Part shown: piece after piece, positions 35,251 through 44,833 of the stretch
Numbering within the stretch: the first letter of the stretch is position 1
Layout of the letters: every line of letters starts with the position of its first letter
Source of the DNA: Solibacillus palustris
GTDB taxonomy: Bacteria; Bacillota; Bacilli; Bacillales_A; Planococcaceae
DNA length: 64,000 nucleotides
NCBI RefSeq assembly: GCF_022549215.1
Contig: NZ_JAKZFC010000001.1
Location: forward strand, 248,001-312,000
Direction: 5' to 3'
Made by a program: the position numbers and the translations under genes
The notes under the pieces: generated by a model
What the model was told of the DNA's origin: nothing
Databases searched by the model: none
Seen by the model: only the letters and a program-made list of their open reading frames with translations

Positions 35251-36552
35251 ATGACTACGTATGGGCAAATGAAAATGCAGGAAGAAAAAGTATTTAAAGA
35301 CCCGGTGCATCGCTATGTGCATGTGCGTGACCAAGTCATCTGGGATTTAGTGAAAACGCGAGAATTCCAACGCTTGCGTCGTATTAAGCAGCTTGGTACA
35401 ACCTATCTAGTATTCCATGGTGCCGAACATAGCCGCTTTAACCATTCACTAGGAGTATATGAAATTGTGCGTCGCATTGTGGATGATGTATTTAAGGGAC
35501 GTCCAGAATGGGATGAGTCTGAGCGTTTACTGGTGTTATGCGCGGCGCTACTTCACGATTTAGGGCATGGGCCATTTTCACATGCATTTGAAAATGTATT
35601 TGAAACCGACCATGAATATTTTACACGACAAATTTTATTAGGAGATACCGAAGTAAATGCGGTATTGAGCCGTGTTGCATCAGATTTTCCTGAAAAGGTC
35701 GCGCAGGTAATCGAAAAAACGTATCCGAACGAGTTAGTTGTTAGCTTAATTTCAAGCCAAATTGATGCGGATCGAATGGATTATTTGCAGCGTGACGCTT
35801 ATTATACTGGCGTGAGTTACGGGCATTTTGATATGGAGCGTATTATGCGCGTGATGCGTCCCCGAAAAAATGGTGTTGTCATTAAAGACAGTGGCATGCA
35901 TGCAGTAGAACATTACATCATGAGCCGCTATCAAATGTATTTACAAATCTATTTCCATCCAGTATCTCGTAGCGCGGAAGTCATTTTGAATAATATTTTG
36001 AAACGAGTAAAGGCATTGTGGCGAGAAGGCTATCAATTCAAAGTACAACCAAAGCCGTTTGAATCATTTTTTGAAAATAACGTTTCTTTAGAGGATTACA
36101 TTACACTCGATGAAAGCATTATGCTTGCCTACTTCCAATTTTGGATGAATGAAGATGATGCAATCCTAAGTGATTTGAGTCGTCGTTTTGTGAATCGAAA
36201 ACTTTTTCAATATACAAGTTTAAATCCGTTTGAGCATCCAGAGGTGTATTCGGAGTTACGCCGTTTATTTTCGGAGGCAGGATTTGACCCGGAATATTAT
36301 TTAGTGCATGATTCCACATCGGATTTACCATATGATTTTTATCGTCCAGGAATTGAAGGAACAAAAAAGCCTATTTTCTTATTAATGCAAGATGGACAGC
36401 AATGTGAATTATCGGAGCGTAGCCAAATCGTAGAAGCCATTGCTGGGCACATTAAGGTAGATCATAAAGTGTATTACCCGGAGGAATTGTTTACTGATGA
36501 AACGGTGCCAGAATTATTACGGGATGAAATAAAGAAATTACTTTACGTTTAA
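35251..36552 (+). CDS. ywfO: HD-domain phosphohydrolase, YwfO/dNTPase-like
   Basis: 433 residues. HD signature as HSRFNHSLGVYEIVRRI near residue 70, LLHDLGHGPFSHAFE near residue 110 (His-Asp metal pair) and DADRMDYLQRD near residue 180. This layout is that of dGTPase-like HD proteins; the Enterococcus homologue EF1143 is a dNTP triphosphohydrolase. Role here is inferred as dNTP pool control. RBS AAAGGAGG. Directly downstream of repeat copy C. Confidence 0.9.
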   Translation: MTTYGQMKMQEEKVFKDPVHRYVHVRDQVIWDLVKTREFQRLRRIKQLGTTYLVFHGAEHSRFNHSLGVYEIVRRIVDDVFKGRPEWDESERLLVLCAALLHDLGHGPFSHAFENVFETDHEYFTRQILLGDTEVNAVLSRVASDFPEKVAQVIEKTYPNELVVSLISSQIDADRMDYLQRDAYYTGVSYGHFDMERIMRVMRPRKNGVVIKDSGMHAVEHYIMSRYQMYLQIYFHPVSRSAEVILNNILKRVKALWREGYQFKVQPKPFESFFENNVSLEDYITLDESIMLAYFQFWMNEDDAILSDLSRRFVNRKLFQYTSLNPFEHPEVYSELRRLFSEAGFDPEYYLVHDSTSDLPYDFYRPGIEGTKKPIFLLMQDGQQCELSERSQIVEAIAGHIKVDHKVYYPEELFTDETVPELLRDEIKKLLYV

Positions 36553-36589
36553 GAAGCCGATAAATGAAAGTTAAATTAACATTCCAAAT

Positions 36590-36632
36590 GAAAATACATT
36601 GAAAAGGAGGCCCTTTTCAATGTATTTTTTTT
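36590..36632 (+). terminator. Terminator of ywfO
   Basis: AAATACATTGAAAAG/CTTTTCAATGTATTT hairpin with T8. Confidence 0.9.
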
Positions 36633-36765
36633 CGTAATAATTCTAACTAAATATTTGGTTAAGATGAACAATTCAGTTTTCAAATTAATTTTAGTTAGTA
36701 TATCACGGGAAGGTTAAATTTGGAGTTAGTGTTAAAAAATTAATCAACAGACGTGATAAATTAGA

Positions 36766-36951
36766 TTACTTATCGCTGTAACGTACGCCAGCTGTTGCGT
36801 AATGGCTTTTTGACATTTCTTCAATAATAATGGATACATTCTCTACTGGTGCGTTGACTGTTTTTGAAACAGCTTGTGTAACTTCTTCTACTAGCGCGCG
36901 CTTTTGTTCATCAGTGCGGCCTTCAATCATTTTAATTGTAACGATTGGCAT
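36766..36951 (-). CDS. ywhB: 4-oxalocrotonate tautomerase-like protein YwhB
   Basis: 61 residues. The catalytic Pro follows the start Met (MPIVTIKMIEGRTDEQKRAL); Arg residues at the expected positions 12 and 39 are not both present (R12 present, position 39 is not Arg). The protein forms hexamers in the family and catalyses enol-keto tautomerisation; the natural substrate in Bacillus is unknown. RBS GGAGGCGA. Divergent from ywhD as in B. subtilis. Confidence 0.88.
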   Translation of the reverse strand: MPIVTIKMIEGRTDEQKRALVEEVTQAVSKTVNAPVENVSIIIEEMSKSHYATAGVRYSDK

Positions 36952-37016
36952 AAAGTCGCCTCCTACGTAAAATATGGTGTATAGTAATAATAATATCGTA
37001 TTTGGGGGTATTTACA

Positions 37017-37529
37017 ATGACAAATGAAGAAAAGTCAAAACCAAAAATGGGTTTTACAATTATAAAAAATGATCCGACTGATGGACACAAGGGCTTTGGA
37101 ATTGGCTCTCTTTCATTAGAAAATGTGTCGCCAGTTATTATTGATGTGGCAGAAGGAACAGCGATTGTTGATGTCGGCGCAATGCACGCCAAAAGTGATG
37201 TAGAGCGTGGGATTAAATTTACGATGAACCGTGAAGACTCAGAAGGCGGTAAAGATTACTGGCTTGTATGGGTAACAATTGACCATAAAGAATCAGGAGC
37301 TTATTTTGCTGGAGTAACGGCTTGTGAGATGGTTGTAAACCGTGAAAAACGTCGCGGGTACAAAATATTAGCAGATCACGTCAACAGAATGGATAAATCA
37401 ATGAAGCGAAAAATTATTATCGAGCATATGGATGATGCATCGAAAAAAATATTAGCAGACTTCCTAAAAAACCATGATGAAGCAATGTGGCATAATAGTG
37501 ATGAACAATTACACAAAAACTTGGAATGA
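37017..37529 (+). CDS. ywhD: YwhD family protein
   Basis: 170 residues from the ATG at 37017, preceded by GGGGGT. MGFTIIKNDPTDGHKGFG at the N-terminus and a KDYWLVWVTIDHKE segment identify the YwhD family, of unknown function; a YNYC-like fold is not evident. Located between ywhB and pbpG as in B. subtilis. Confidence 0.85.
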   Translation: MTNEEKSKPKMGFTIIKNDPTDGHKGFGIGSLSLENVSPVIIDVAEGTAIVDVGAMHAKSDVERGIKFTMNREDSEGGKDYWLVWVTIDHKESGAYFAGVTACEMVVNREKRRGYKILADHVNRMDKSMKRKIIIEHMDDASKKILADFLKNHDEAMWHNSDEQLHKNLE

Positions 37530-37800
37530 TTTCGATTGATTACTATGAGTTGAAAATAACCGGTGTGTAGTCAATTACTTTTTTAGGAAAATGAATCGAT
37601 TCGGTGAACAATATGTGACATTTCGGCATAACGGAAATCCGTGGTTGAAACTGCTTCTAAAAGAAAGTAAACTGAATTTAAAGCTTGCAAAGTAGTAGGC
37701 TAGGACACGTGGAAAATGAATAGTGATGAGGGTTATGCGGCATTTGTAATTTCCCAAGCCGAATGCCCCATGGTTCTCATCCGTTCGTTGACCACAATAG
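37530..37800. other. Intergenic stretch without a gene
   Basis: No start with a ribosome site and no homologous frame seen in about 270 bp. A fairly GC-rich patch around 37690-37790 (GGACACGTGG, TTATGCGGCATTTG, CGAATGCCCCATGG) has weak internal complementarity but no clear structure. Confidence 0.4.
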
Positions 37801-37857
37801 AAAAGCTCTTTCGTTTTACGGACTAGAACCGGAGACGAAAGAGCTTTTTTATTTTTA
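37801..37857. terminator. Terminator between ywhD and pbpG, bidirectional
   Basis: AAAAGCTCTTTCGT/ACGAAAGAGCTTTT with T6 on the plus strand and T4C on the minus strand. Confidence 0.8.
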
Positions 37858-37889
37858 TTATTGGATAATAACTGTTTTAAAATTTTATA

Positions 37890-39941
37890 TTACCAAAAAC
37901 CTTTAAGGGCTTCCATTGGAGATTCTAAAAAGTCGTCCCATAAATTTGAATCAAAGAAATCAAATGACGAACAGGATTCAGTTGGAACATCTATTGCTTT
38001 TAAATAAACAACACGCTGATTTTTACATGCTTTGCTCGCTAACTTTCCGCTTTCAATATCAACGTTTACAGGCTCAACGCCATTTGGAATATTAAATGCT
38101 TCATTTGCTTTGCCGTCTAATGCCGATTCCATGAAATCAATCCATACTTGTTTTGAGGCAGCCATATCTGCTTGTACCGATAATGTTTTACCTTGGTCAT
38201 AACCGTTCCATACACCGGCAGTCAAGCTTGGTGTAAAGCCAATCATCCATTGATCTGAATTAGTAGTACCTGATTTTGCCGCATACGTATGTGTCATACG
38301 AGAACGTAATGAAAGTCCTGTTGCAGGTGAGTAATCACTGAAAATAGGATCAAAAATGCCTGTCATCATATGTGTTAGGACAGAAGCATCTTCTTTAGTA
38401 ATAACTTGTTTTTTTTCAGGCGCCTCATATTTATAAACAACATTCCCTTTTGCATCGGTAATCGAAAGAACGGTTGTTGCTTGGCGATTTTCACCACCAG
38501 CGGCAATAATGTTATAGGCATTTGTTAAGTCGTAAAGCGAATTTTCCTTAGTTCCAAGTGCAACCGCTGGATTATCCTTGTCTGAATAAGCTAAGCCAAA
38601 ACGTTTTTGCATATCGCGGAATGAACGATAGCCAATATCCTCTAGCGTTTTTACAGCATAGACATTATCTGAAATCGCTAGTGCTTGAGCCATTGATAAT
38701 TCGTGCTCGGCATATTTTTTATTAACGTTTTGCGGTGTGTAGGTAGCACGTCCATTATCATACGTAAAAGTCGTTTGACTCACATCTAAAAATGTCATCG
38801 GATTATAGCCTTTTTCAAGAGCTGCAGCATACAAAATCGGTTTGATTGCCGAACCAGGCTGACGGTTGCCAAGTGCTACGCGGTTAAACGAGCTTGAACT
38901 ATAATCACGTCCGCCGACAAGGGCTGTTACGAATCCAGTGTCGGCATCCATACTAACAAAGCCAACTTGTAGCTCATTGTTTGGCATATTTTTTTCGATT
39001 GATTTTTCGGCAGCGCGTTGGTGTGCTTGGTTTAATGTCGTTTGAATGGTCCAGCCACCTTCACTAATATTTAAGTTTTTAGCTGCTAATATATCACTTG
39101 CCTCTTCCCATACGACATCTAAAAAGTATGGTGCAATCGATTTTGTTGCAATCCATTCCTCGCTTTTCAATACAACTTGTTCTTCCAATGCATGCGATTG
39201 TTCCTCGGAAGTGATTTTTCCTTGCTCACCCATTAAATGTAAAATGGTATGCTGACGATTTGTCGCTTTCTCTAGATTATTAAGCGGCGAATAATACGTA
39301 GGACCCTTCGGAACACCTGCTAGCATAGACGCTTCAGATAAAGTTAAGTCTTTTGCGGATTTGCCGAAAAAGTAACGGCTTGCTGCTTCAGCCCCATACA
39401 TGCCATGCCCGTAATAGACTGTATTTAAGTAACCCTCTAAAATTTCTTCTTTTGAATAAAATAGCTCTAAACGATAGGCATAAAGCGCTTCGTTAATTTT
39501 TCGATTCCATGTTTTTTCATGTGATAAATATAGGTTACGCGCGTATTGCTGTGTCAATGTACTAGCCCCCTGAGCTTTGCCACCAGCTTTAATATCTGCT
39601 AAAACAGCACCAGCAATTCGTGAATAGTCGAAGCCACTATGAAGGAAAAAGTCTTTATCTTCTACAGCGATTGTGGCATCTATTAAATAAGGAGAAATAT
39701 CCTTATATTCTGTCCAGTAACGACGCTCTTCGGTGAAATAATCCCCGATTTGATTGTTGTCACTATCTAAAAAGATCGATGCTTTTGGCACCGTAAGCGG
39801 TGGAGCTCCAGCAACTTGTGCATATATTCGTAATGAAAGAAAGGTGACAGCGGCAAAGCATATAAAGGCGATGGCAACAAGACCGATTCGTTTGCCAAAT
39901 CTTCTACGGGTTCTTTGTTTTTGATATTGCTGTCTTTTCAA
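37890..39941 (-). CDS. pbpG: Class A penicillin-binding protein (PbpG/PBP2d-like)
   Basis: About 683 residues. Basic N-terminus, one membrane helix (about residues 20-43), glycosyltransferase domain with VEDKDFFLHSGFD near residue 95, GASTLTQQYARNLYL and EGYLNTVYYG, then the transpeptidase with the active serine in RQPGSAIKPILY near residue 370, SDN near 435 and KSGTT near 560. It polymerises and cross-links peptidoglycan; PbpG in B. subtilis acts in the forespore. A TTG at 39941 is chosen because GAGGTGG lies 6 nt upstream; the ATG at 39956 has no site. It is next to speB; speE, usually between, is missing. Confidence 0.92.
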   Translation of the reverse strand: MKRQQYQKQRTRRRFGKRIGLVAIAFICFAAVTFLSLRIYAQVAGAPPLTVPKASIFLDSDNNQIGDYFTEERRYWTEYKDISPYLIDATIAVEDKDFFLHSGFDYSRIAGAVLADIKAGGKAQGASTLTQQYARNLYLSHEKTWNRKINEALYAYRLELFYSKEEILEGYLNTVYYGHGMYGAEAASRYFFGKSAKDLTLSEASMLAGVPKGPTYYSPLNNLEKATNRQHTILHLMGEQGKITSEEQSHALEEQVVLKSEEWIATKSIAPYFLDVVWEEASDILAAKNLNISEGGWTIQTTLNQAHQRAAEKSIEKNMPNNELQVGFVSMDADTGFVTALVGGRDYSSSSFNRVALGNRQPGSAIKPILYAAALEKGYNPMTFLDVSQTTFTYDNGRATYTPQNVNKKYAEHELSMAQALAISDNVYAVKTLEDIGYRSFRDMQKRFGLAYSDKDNPAVALGTKENSLYDLTNAYNIIAAGGENRQATTVLSITDAKGNVVYKYEAPEKKQVITKEDASVLTHMMTGIFDPIFSDYSPATGLSLRSRMTHTYAAKSGTTNSDQWMIGFTPSLTAGVWNGYDQGKTLSVQADMAASKQVWIDFMESALDGKANEAFNIPNGVEPVNVDIESGKLASKACKNQRVVYLKAIDVPTESCSSFDFFDSNLWDDFLESPMEALKGFW

Positions 39942-40019
39942 CTCTTTCCACCTCATTTGTTCTTAAATTTAGTGCATCAATCAAATTTCAATGAATTATA
40001 AAAAAACACATAAATTCTA

Positions 40020-40047
40020 TTGCACTTTTAGTGAAAACAACTATACT
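40020..40047 (+). promoter_or_regulatory. Candidate sigma-A promoter for speB
   Basis: TTGCAC (40020-40025), 16-bp spacer, TATACT (40042-40047). It would give a leader of about 175 nt, in which I see only a short complementary pair. Confidence 0.4.
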
Positions 40048-40230
40048 TTTTCGTAGCACTCTACAAAAAGTGTCGAATGATGTCGGTTGCACTTAATTAT
40101 ACGAAAATAGCGAACGAAAGTTTCATATGATAAATTTAGTATGAGCAAATACAAGGAAACATATGCAAACTTTATAAATATAAAAAATGTAAACGACAGC
40201 TTCAATTTAGAGAAGGTTTGGTGAGTATAC

Positions 40231-41103
40231 ATGAGATTTGACGAAACTTATGCTGGAAATATGTTTATTAAAAGCAATCAAAATTACGAAGAATGTAAGG
40301 CTGTTCTATACGGAATGCCGATGGACTGGACAGTTAGCTATCGTCCAGGTCAACGTTTTGGCCCAGCGCGCATTCGTGAAGTATCGATTGGATTAGAAGA
40401 ATATAGCTTCTATTTAAATCGTGAATTAGCAGATGTACCATTTTTCGATGCGGGTGATATTCCTTTACCATTCGGAAATGCAGAAAAATCATTAGCAGAA
40501 ATTAAAACGTTTGTCCGAAAAGTATTAGCAGATGACAAAGTGCCAGTTGGTATGGGTGGCGAGCATTTAGTATCGTTACCGGTAATGGAAGCCGTTTACG
40601 AAAAGTATCCAGACTTAGCGATCATCCATTTTGATGCGCATACGGATTTACGTACGGATTACGAGGGTGAAGAGTATTCACACGCGACACCAATTCGTAA
40701 AATTGCCGATACAATTGGACCGAACAATGTGTATTCATTCGGGATTCGTTCAGGATTAAAAGAAGAGTTACAATGGGCAAAGGAAAATGGTATGCATATT
40801 TCATTGTTTGAAGTGTTCGAGCCATTAAAAGAAGTGCTACCTACATTAAAGGGTCGTCCTGTTTACGTAACGATTGATATCGACGTATTAGACCCAGCAC
40901 ACGCACCAGGTACAGGTACTGTGGATGCGGGAGGAATTACACCGAAAGAGCTTTTAGCGTCCATTCATGAAATTGCACGCGCTGAAGTAAATGTCGTAGG
41001 GTTTGACTTAGTAGAAATCGCACCCGTATATGACCACTCGGATATTACTGTAAACACAGCAGCAAAATTAATTCGAGAAATGATTTTAGGCTGGGTGAAA
41101 TAA
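40231..41103 (+). CDS. speB: Agmatinase
   Basis: Dinuclear manganese ureohydrolase splitting agmatine into putrescine and urea. 290 residues. Metal ligands visible in MGGEHLV near residue 110, HFDAHTDLR near 133 and DIDVLDPAHAPG near 212. RPGQRFGPARIREVS near residue 37 is typical of the bacterial agmatinase branch. RBS GAAGG/GGTGAG. In B. subtilis speB follows speE; here it stands alone, divergent from pbpG. Confidence 0.93.
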   Translation: MRFDETYAGNMFIKSNQNYEECKAVLYGMPMDWTVSYRPGQRFGPARIREVSIGLEEYSFYLNRELADVPFFDAGDIPLPFGNAEKSLAEIKTFVRKVLADDKVPVGMGGEHLVSLPVMEAVYEKYPDLAIIHFDAHTDLRTDYEGEEYSHATPIRKIADTIGPNNVYSFGIRSGLKEELQWAKENGMHISLFEVFEPLKEVLPTLKGRPVYVTIDIDVLDPAHAPGTGTVDAGGITPKELLASIHEIARAEVNVVGFDLVEIAPVYDHSDITVNTAAKLIREMILGWVK

Positions 41104-41104
41104 T

Positions 41105-41146
41105 AAAACGCATGACGATTATTACTATTCGTCATGCGTTTTATTT
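41105..41146. terminator. Bidirectional terminator, speB and the GGDEF gene
   Basis: AAAACGCATGACGA/TCGTCATGCGTTTT; T run on both strands. It overlaps the end of the GGDEF gene. Confidence 0.85.
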
Positions 41147-42219
41147 TGCCTATTTTTTAATTGATTATCGTGACAAATCCAAGTCGTAGTTTGATTTTTA
41201 GCAAATCTTAAGGCACGATAGGTAGCGTTTAATAACTGAGGTAATTGTACATAATTGCTTGAAGAGCAAATGCCAATAGCCGATGTGATTTGAAGCGTTA
41301 AATCTTGCTTAAAAGCACTATTTTTTATGGCCTCATTGATCTGATACGCCTGCATAATTGCTTCTGCGGGCGTAGTGTTTAGTAACGCGATATAAAATTC
41401 GTCACTATCGATTCGCCCGATAAAACTTTCTTCTGGTAACTGACGTTGAATGATGTTCGCTATTTTGGCAAAAAACTCATCACCTAATTCATAGCCATAT
41501 TGATGGTTAACGGTACTAAATTTTCGCAAATCCAAATGAAGCAATTCGAATGGAATTTTTGTTTGCATGAGGCATTTTAGTTTTTGCTCTGTCGCCACAT
41601 GATTTGGAAGCTGTGTTAATAAATCCATTTGCTTCAGTACATATATTTGCTTGATTTGTTTATTACGATGATCAAGCTGCAATAAAATTACACGCAGTAA
41701 ATAAAAGATAATTGAAGTAAAAATTAAAAGCAACATTAGGTAGTGGATAATTTCTAACGAAAAACGCCAATAGATGAGCAATAGTAAAATATGTTCAAAT
41801 GTAACGGCTAGAAAATAATATGTAATGTTACGATACGTTATGGGATATTTTCGGGCAGCGTAATACAGCGCGATTGTTATGATAAACAAGTTCAACATCA
41901 TAATAAACGAGATTGTAGATGTAAAGCATAGGTCATAGCGGCTAATCAAAATGATCATACCTGAAATAAGCATCGAAACCGGTCCCCCGAGTAATCCACT
42001 AAAAAGAACAAGAATATTGTAATTGTGAATTAAAATACCATCTACAAAAGGTGCAGTAATTATTGTTAAAGTAAACGCAGCAACACCAAATAAAAGACCG
42101 ATCAGCATCGAATTATATTTTTTAATAAACGGCACATCTTCGGATAGAATAAATGACCAATGGATTATGGTAGTAAAGCAAAATAAAATTGAAAAATAAA
42201 TAATAAATTCTAGAAACAT
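41125..42219 (-). CDS. Membrane protein with degenerate GGDEF domain
   Basis: 364 residues. N-terminal hydrophobic part with about six helices (residues 1-175) resembles the 5TM sensor modules of LytS type (FSGLLGGPVSMLISGMIILI). The C-terminal domain (about 195-345) is GGDEF-like: DLLTQLPNHVATEQKL at the start, and GRIDSDEFYIAL where an active diguanylate cyclase has GR(Y)GGDEF. Both motif glycines are replaced (D-S), so cyclic-di-GMP synthesis is unlikely. It may bind nucleotide or sense as a dead receptor. No EAL or HD-GYP domain. RBS GAGGAAATG. Confidence 0.82.
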   Translation of the reverse strand: MFLEFIIYFSILFCFTTIIHWSFILSEDVPFIKKYNSMLIGLLFGVAAFTLTIITAPFVDGILIHNYNILVLFSGLLGGPVSMLISGMIILISRYDLCFTSTISFIMMLNLFIITIALYYAARKYPITYRNITYYFLAVTFEHILLLLIYWRFSLEIIHYLMLLLIFTSIIFYLLRVILLQLDHRNKQIKQIYVLKQMDLLTQLPNHVATEQKLKCLMQTKIPFELLHLDLRKFSTVNHQYGYELGDEFFAKIANIIQRQLPEESFIGRIDSDEFYIALLNTTPAEAIMQAYQINEAIKNSAFKQDLTLQITSAIGICSSSNYVQLPQLLNATYRALRFAKNQTTTWICHDNQLKNRQNKTHDE

Positions 42220-42409
42220 ATCATTTCCTCATAATATATAGTAATACCTACTATATTAAGTTACTCACATAAAAATAGGAAGAACTTGATTTTCCTTTGC
42301 ATGATGTTGTGCAAGTATGTGCAAAGATTATGTTTCCGTCTTGCTTAAAGCGAGCAATCTATCCTATAATAAAAAGGTTATAGAAATACATGCATAGGAG
42401 CTGACTGCT

Positions 42410-42850
42410 GTGGCGAACGAGAATGGGAAAACAGTCAAAATTAAGCTAGTTTCCTCGATCATTCCAACCGAGGGCGAGCTTGAACAATACGAAATGTGGC
42501 TAGAGGGTAGCTGTATTGAGAAGGGCGAAAGTCATTATTTGCGCTATGAGGAAGTTCAGGAAGAATTACCAATACAAACAACGATTAAATTAAACGACAA
42601 ACGTGGATTTATTAATCGAAGTGGTGGTGTCAATATGCGCTTACCATTAAATCCTGGCATGCGTGAAAATGGCCATTATGAAAGTCCATTTGGCTCTTTA
42701 CCAATCGTTACCGATACACATCAATTAGCGATTGACGTACAAAAAAATGAAAAAGTATCAGGGCGCTTTAATACGCAATATGATCTTATTATAGGCGGCA
42801 ATTCAGTTGGCCGTTACACATTAGATATTCAATTTACGGAGGTACAGTAA
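42410..42850 (+). CDS. ywiB: YwiB family protein (DUF1934, lipocalin-like)
   Basis: 146 residues, GTG start with AGGAGC upstream. A predicted beta-rich protein; [14 protein letters not shown] and [19 protein letters not shown] are typical of DUF1934. Function unknown. Its TAA stop overlaps the argS ATG (TAATG), the same pair as ywiB-argS of B. subtilis, so translation of argS is coupled to it. Confidence 0.85.
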   Translation: MANENGKTVKIKLVSSIIPTEGELEQYEMWLEGSCIEKGESHYLRYEEVQEELPIQTTIKLNDKRGFINRSGGVNMRLPLNPGMRENGHYESPFGSLPIVTDTHQLAIDVQKNEKVSGRFNTQYDLIIGGNSVGRYTLDIQFTEVQ

Positions 42851-44517
42851 TGAACGCAGTAGAACAATTACAGCAATCCATTAAAGCCGCATTAGCTGCA
42901 GCAATCGAAAAAGCGGGCTTAGTAGAAGCTGGCACAGAAGTGAACATTCACTTAGAAACACCAAAAGACAAAGCGAACGGCGACTACGCAACAAACGTAG
43001 CAATGCAGTTAACAAAGTTAGCGAAAAAGCCACCTCGTGCGATCGCTGAAGCCATTTTAGAAAACTTAGAAACAGCTGGCACAGATATCGAGAAAATCGA
43101 CATCGCAGGCCCAGGTTTCATGAACATTACAGTGCGCAAAGACTTTTTAGCAGGCGTTGTCAAAGCTGCATATGAGCAAGGCGAAAACTACGGTCGCTCA
43201 ACAGCTGGTAACGGTGAAAAGGTACAAGTAGAGTTCGTATCAGCGAACCCAACTGGTGACTTACACTTAGGTCACGCGCGCGGTGCATCTGTAGGGGATT
43301 CGTTATGTAACGTAATGGATTTCGCAGGCTACGACGTTTCTCGCGAGTACTACATTAACGATGCAGGTAACCAAATTAACAACTTAGCGTACTCACTAGA
43401 AGCACGTTACAAGCAAGCTTTAGGTATGGACGCACAAATGCCAGAAGACGGCTACCACGGTCCAGACATTATCGGAATCGCAGGCAAATTAGCTGAAGAA
43501 TTCGGTGCAGCAATTTTAGAAAAAACAGACGAAGAGCGCTTTAAATTCTTCCGTGAGCATGGCTTAAAATTAGAGCTAGCAAAATTACAAAACGATCTTA
43601 AAAACTTCCGCGTAGAATTTGATGTTTGGTATTCAGAAACTTCTTTATATGAAAACGGCAAAATCAACGTAGCATTAGATAAATTAAAAGCAAACGGTCA
43701 CGTATTTGATGAAGAGGGTGCGACTTGGTTCCGCTCAACAACATTTGGTGACGACAAAGATCGTGTATTAATTAAAAACGACGGTTCATTCACATACTTA
43801 ACACCGGATATTGCGTACCACGAAGATAAATTACAACGTGGTTTCAATAAATTAGTGAACATTTGGGGCGCTGACCACCATGGGTATATCCCACGTATGA
43901 AAGCTGCAATTGAAGCATTAGGCTATGACCGCGGCACATTAGAAGTGGATATTATCCAAATGGTTCAACTATATAAAAACGGCGAAAAATTCAAAATGTC
44001 GAAACGTACTGGTAACGCAGTAACAATGCGTGAACTAGTTGAAGAAGTAGGCTTAGATGCAGTACGTTACTTCTTTGTAAAAACAGCAGGCGACTCACAT
44101 ATGGACTTCGATTTAGATTTAGCGGTTTCTCAATCAAACGAAAACCCAGTGTATTATGCACAATATGCACACGCACGTATTTCTTCCATTTTACGTTCGG
44201 CGGCAGAGCAAAGTTACGCGCCTTCTATAGAAAACTTAGAGCTACTAACTGCTGAAAAAGAGGAAGATGTATTGAAGAAAGTAGGCGCATTCCCACAAAT
44301 CGTGGCTGATGCAGCGAAACACCGCACTCCGCACCGTATCGCTAACTACATTCAAGAACTAGCGGCAGCATTCCACAGTTTCTACAATGCAGAAAAAGTA
44401 TTAAACCAAGACAACAAAGCGTTAACTGAAGCGCGTCTTGCTTTAATTACAGCGGTAAAAACAACTCTTGCAAATGCACTGAAATTAATCGGTGTATCTG
44501 CTCCTGAAAAAATGTAA
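42850..44517 (+). CDS. argS: Arginyl-tRNA synthetase
   Basis: Class I synthetase, 555 residues. N-terminal tRNA-recognition domain (about 1-115), HIGH motif as HLGH in [13 protein letters not shown] near residue 137, KMSKRTGN near 383, and the DALR anticodon domain at the C-terminus ([14 protein letters not shown] near 435). RBS-like ACGGAGGTA within ywiB. Full length. Two terminators follow. In B. subtilis rpoE follows; here it is replaced by the sulfur operon. Confidence 0.96.
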   Translation: MNAVEQLQQSIKAALAAAIEKAGLVEAGTEVNIHLETPKDKANGDYATNVAMQLTKLAKKPPRAIAEAILENLETAGTDIEKIDIAGPGFMNITVRKDFLAGVVKAAYEQGENYGRSTAGNGEKVQVEFVSANPTGDLHLGHARGASVGDSLCNVMDFAGYDVSREYYINDAGNQINNLAYSLEARYKQALGMDAQMPEDGYHGPDIIGIAGKLAEEFGAAILEKTDEERFKFFREHGLKLELAKLQNDLKNFRVEFDVWYSETSLYENGKINVALDKLKANGHVFDEEGATWFRSTTFGDDKDRVLIKNDGSFTYLTPDIAYHEDKLQRGFNKLVNIWGADHHGYIPRMKAAIEALGYDRGTLEVDIIQMVQLYKNGEKFKMSKRTGNAVTMRELVEEVGLDAVRYFFVKTAGDSHMDFDLDLAVSQSNENPVYYAQYAHARISSILRSAAEQSYAPSIENLELLTAEKEEDVLKKVGAFPQIVADAAKHRTPHRIANYIQELAAAFHSFYNAEKVLNQDNKALTEARLALITAVKTTLANALKLIGVSAPEKM

Positions 44518-44525
44518 TGATTAAC

Positions 44526-44576
44526 TCAAATCCCTGTACTATTTGCTTTACGCAAATAGCGCGGGGATTTTTTTTG
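44526..44576 (+). terminator. Terminator of argS
   Basis: AATCCC..GCTATTTGC-type hairpin: AATCCC pairs with GGGATT and CTATTTG with CAAATAG; T8 follows. Confidence 0.85.
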
Positions 44577-44619
44577 GTTAAGATAGTATACATTTTTCAA
44601 AGAAATCCACAAAAAATGC

Positions 44620-44657
44620 AAAAACATTTCACCCTATTTGGAGTGAAATGTTTTTTT
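44620..44657 (+). terminator. Second terminator after argS
   Basis: AAAACATTTCAC/GTGAAATGTTTT followed by T tract; complete on its own, 45 bp after the first. Confidence 0.8.
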
Positions 44658-44738
44658 CTTATGTTAAAGCGAGAGACAATCCGTTCATTCCATTATCAAA
44701 AATCTTCAAAATTTAAAAGTTAATAATACCTATAAAAA

Positions 44739-44824
44739 AACTTGGAAATAACTATTGACTTCCGAAAATTCAGAAAGTATCATTAAGACTAATAATAAAA
44801 CTGAGTAATGAACTTGGAATTAGG
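44739..44824 (+). promoter_or_regulatory. Promoter of the sulfur operon flanked by a direct repeat
   Basis: TTGACT (44755-44760), 17-bp spacer, TATCAT (44778-44783). AACTTGGAAATA at 44739-44750 and AACTTGGAATTA at 44811-44822 flank it. The TTGGAA(T/A)TA core resembles what I recall of CymR-type cysteine-regulator boxes, but I cannot verify that here. The pair is in the right place for an operator. Confidence 0.6.
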
Positions 44825-44833
44825 TGGTGCATT

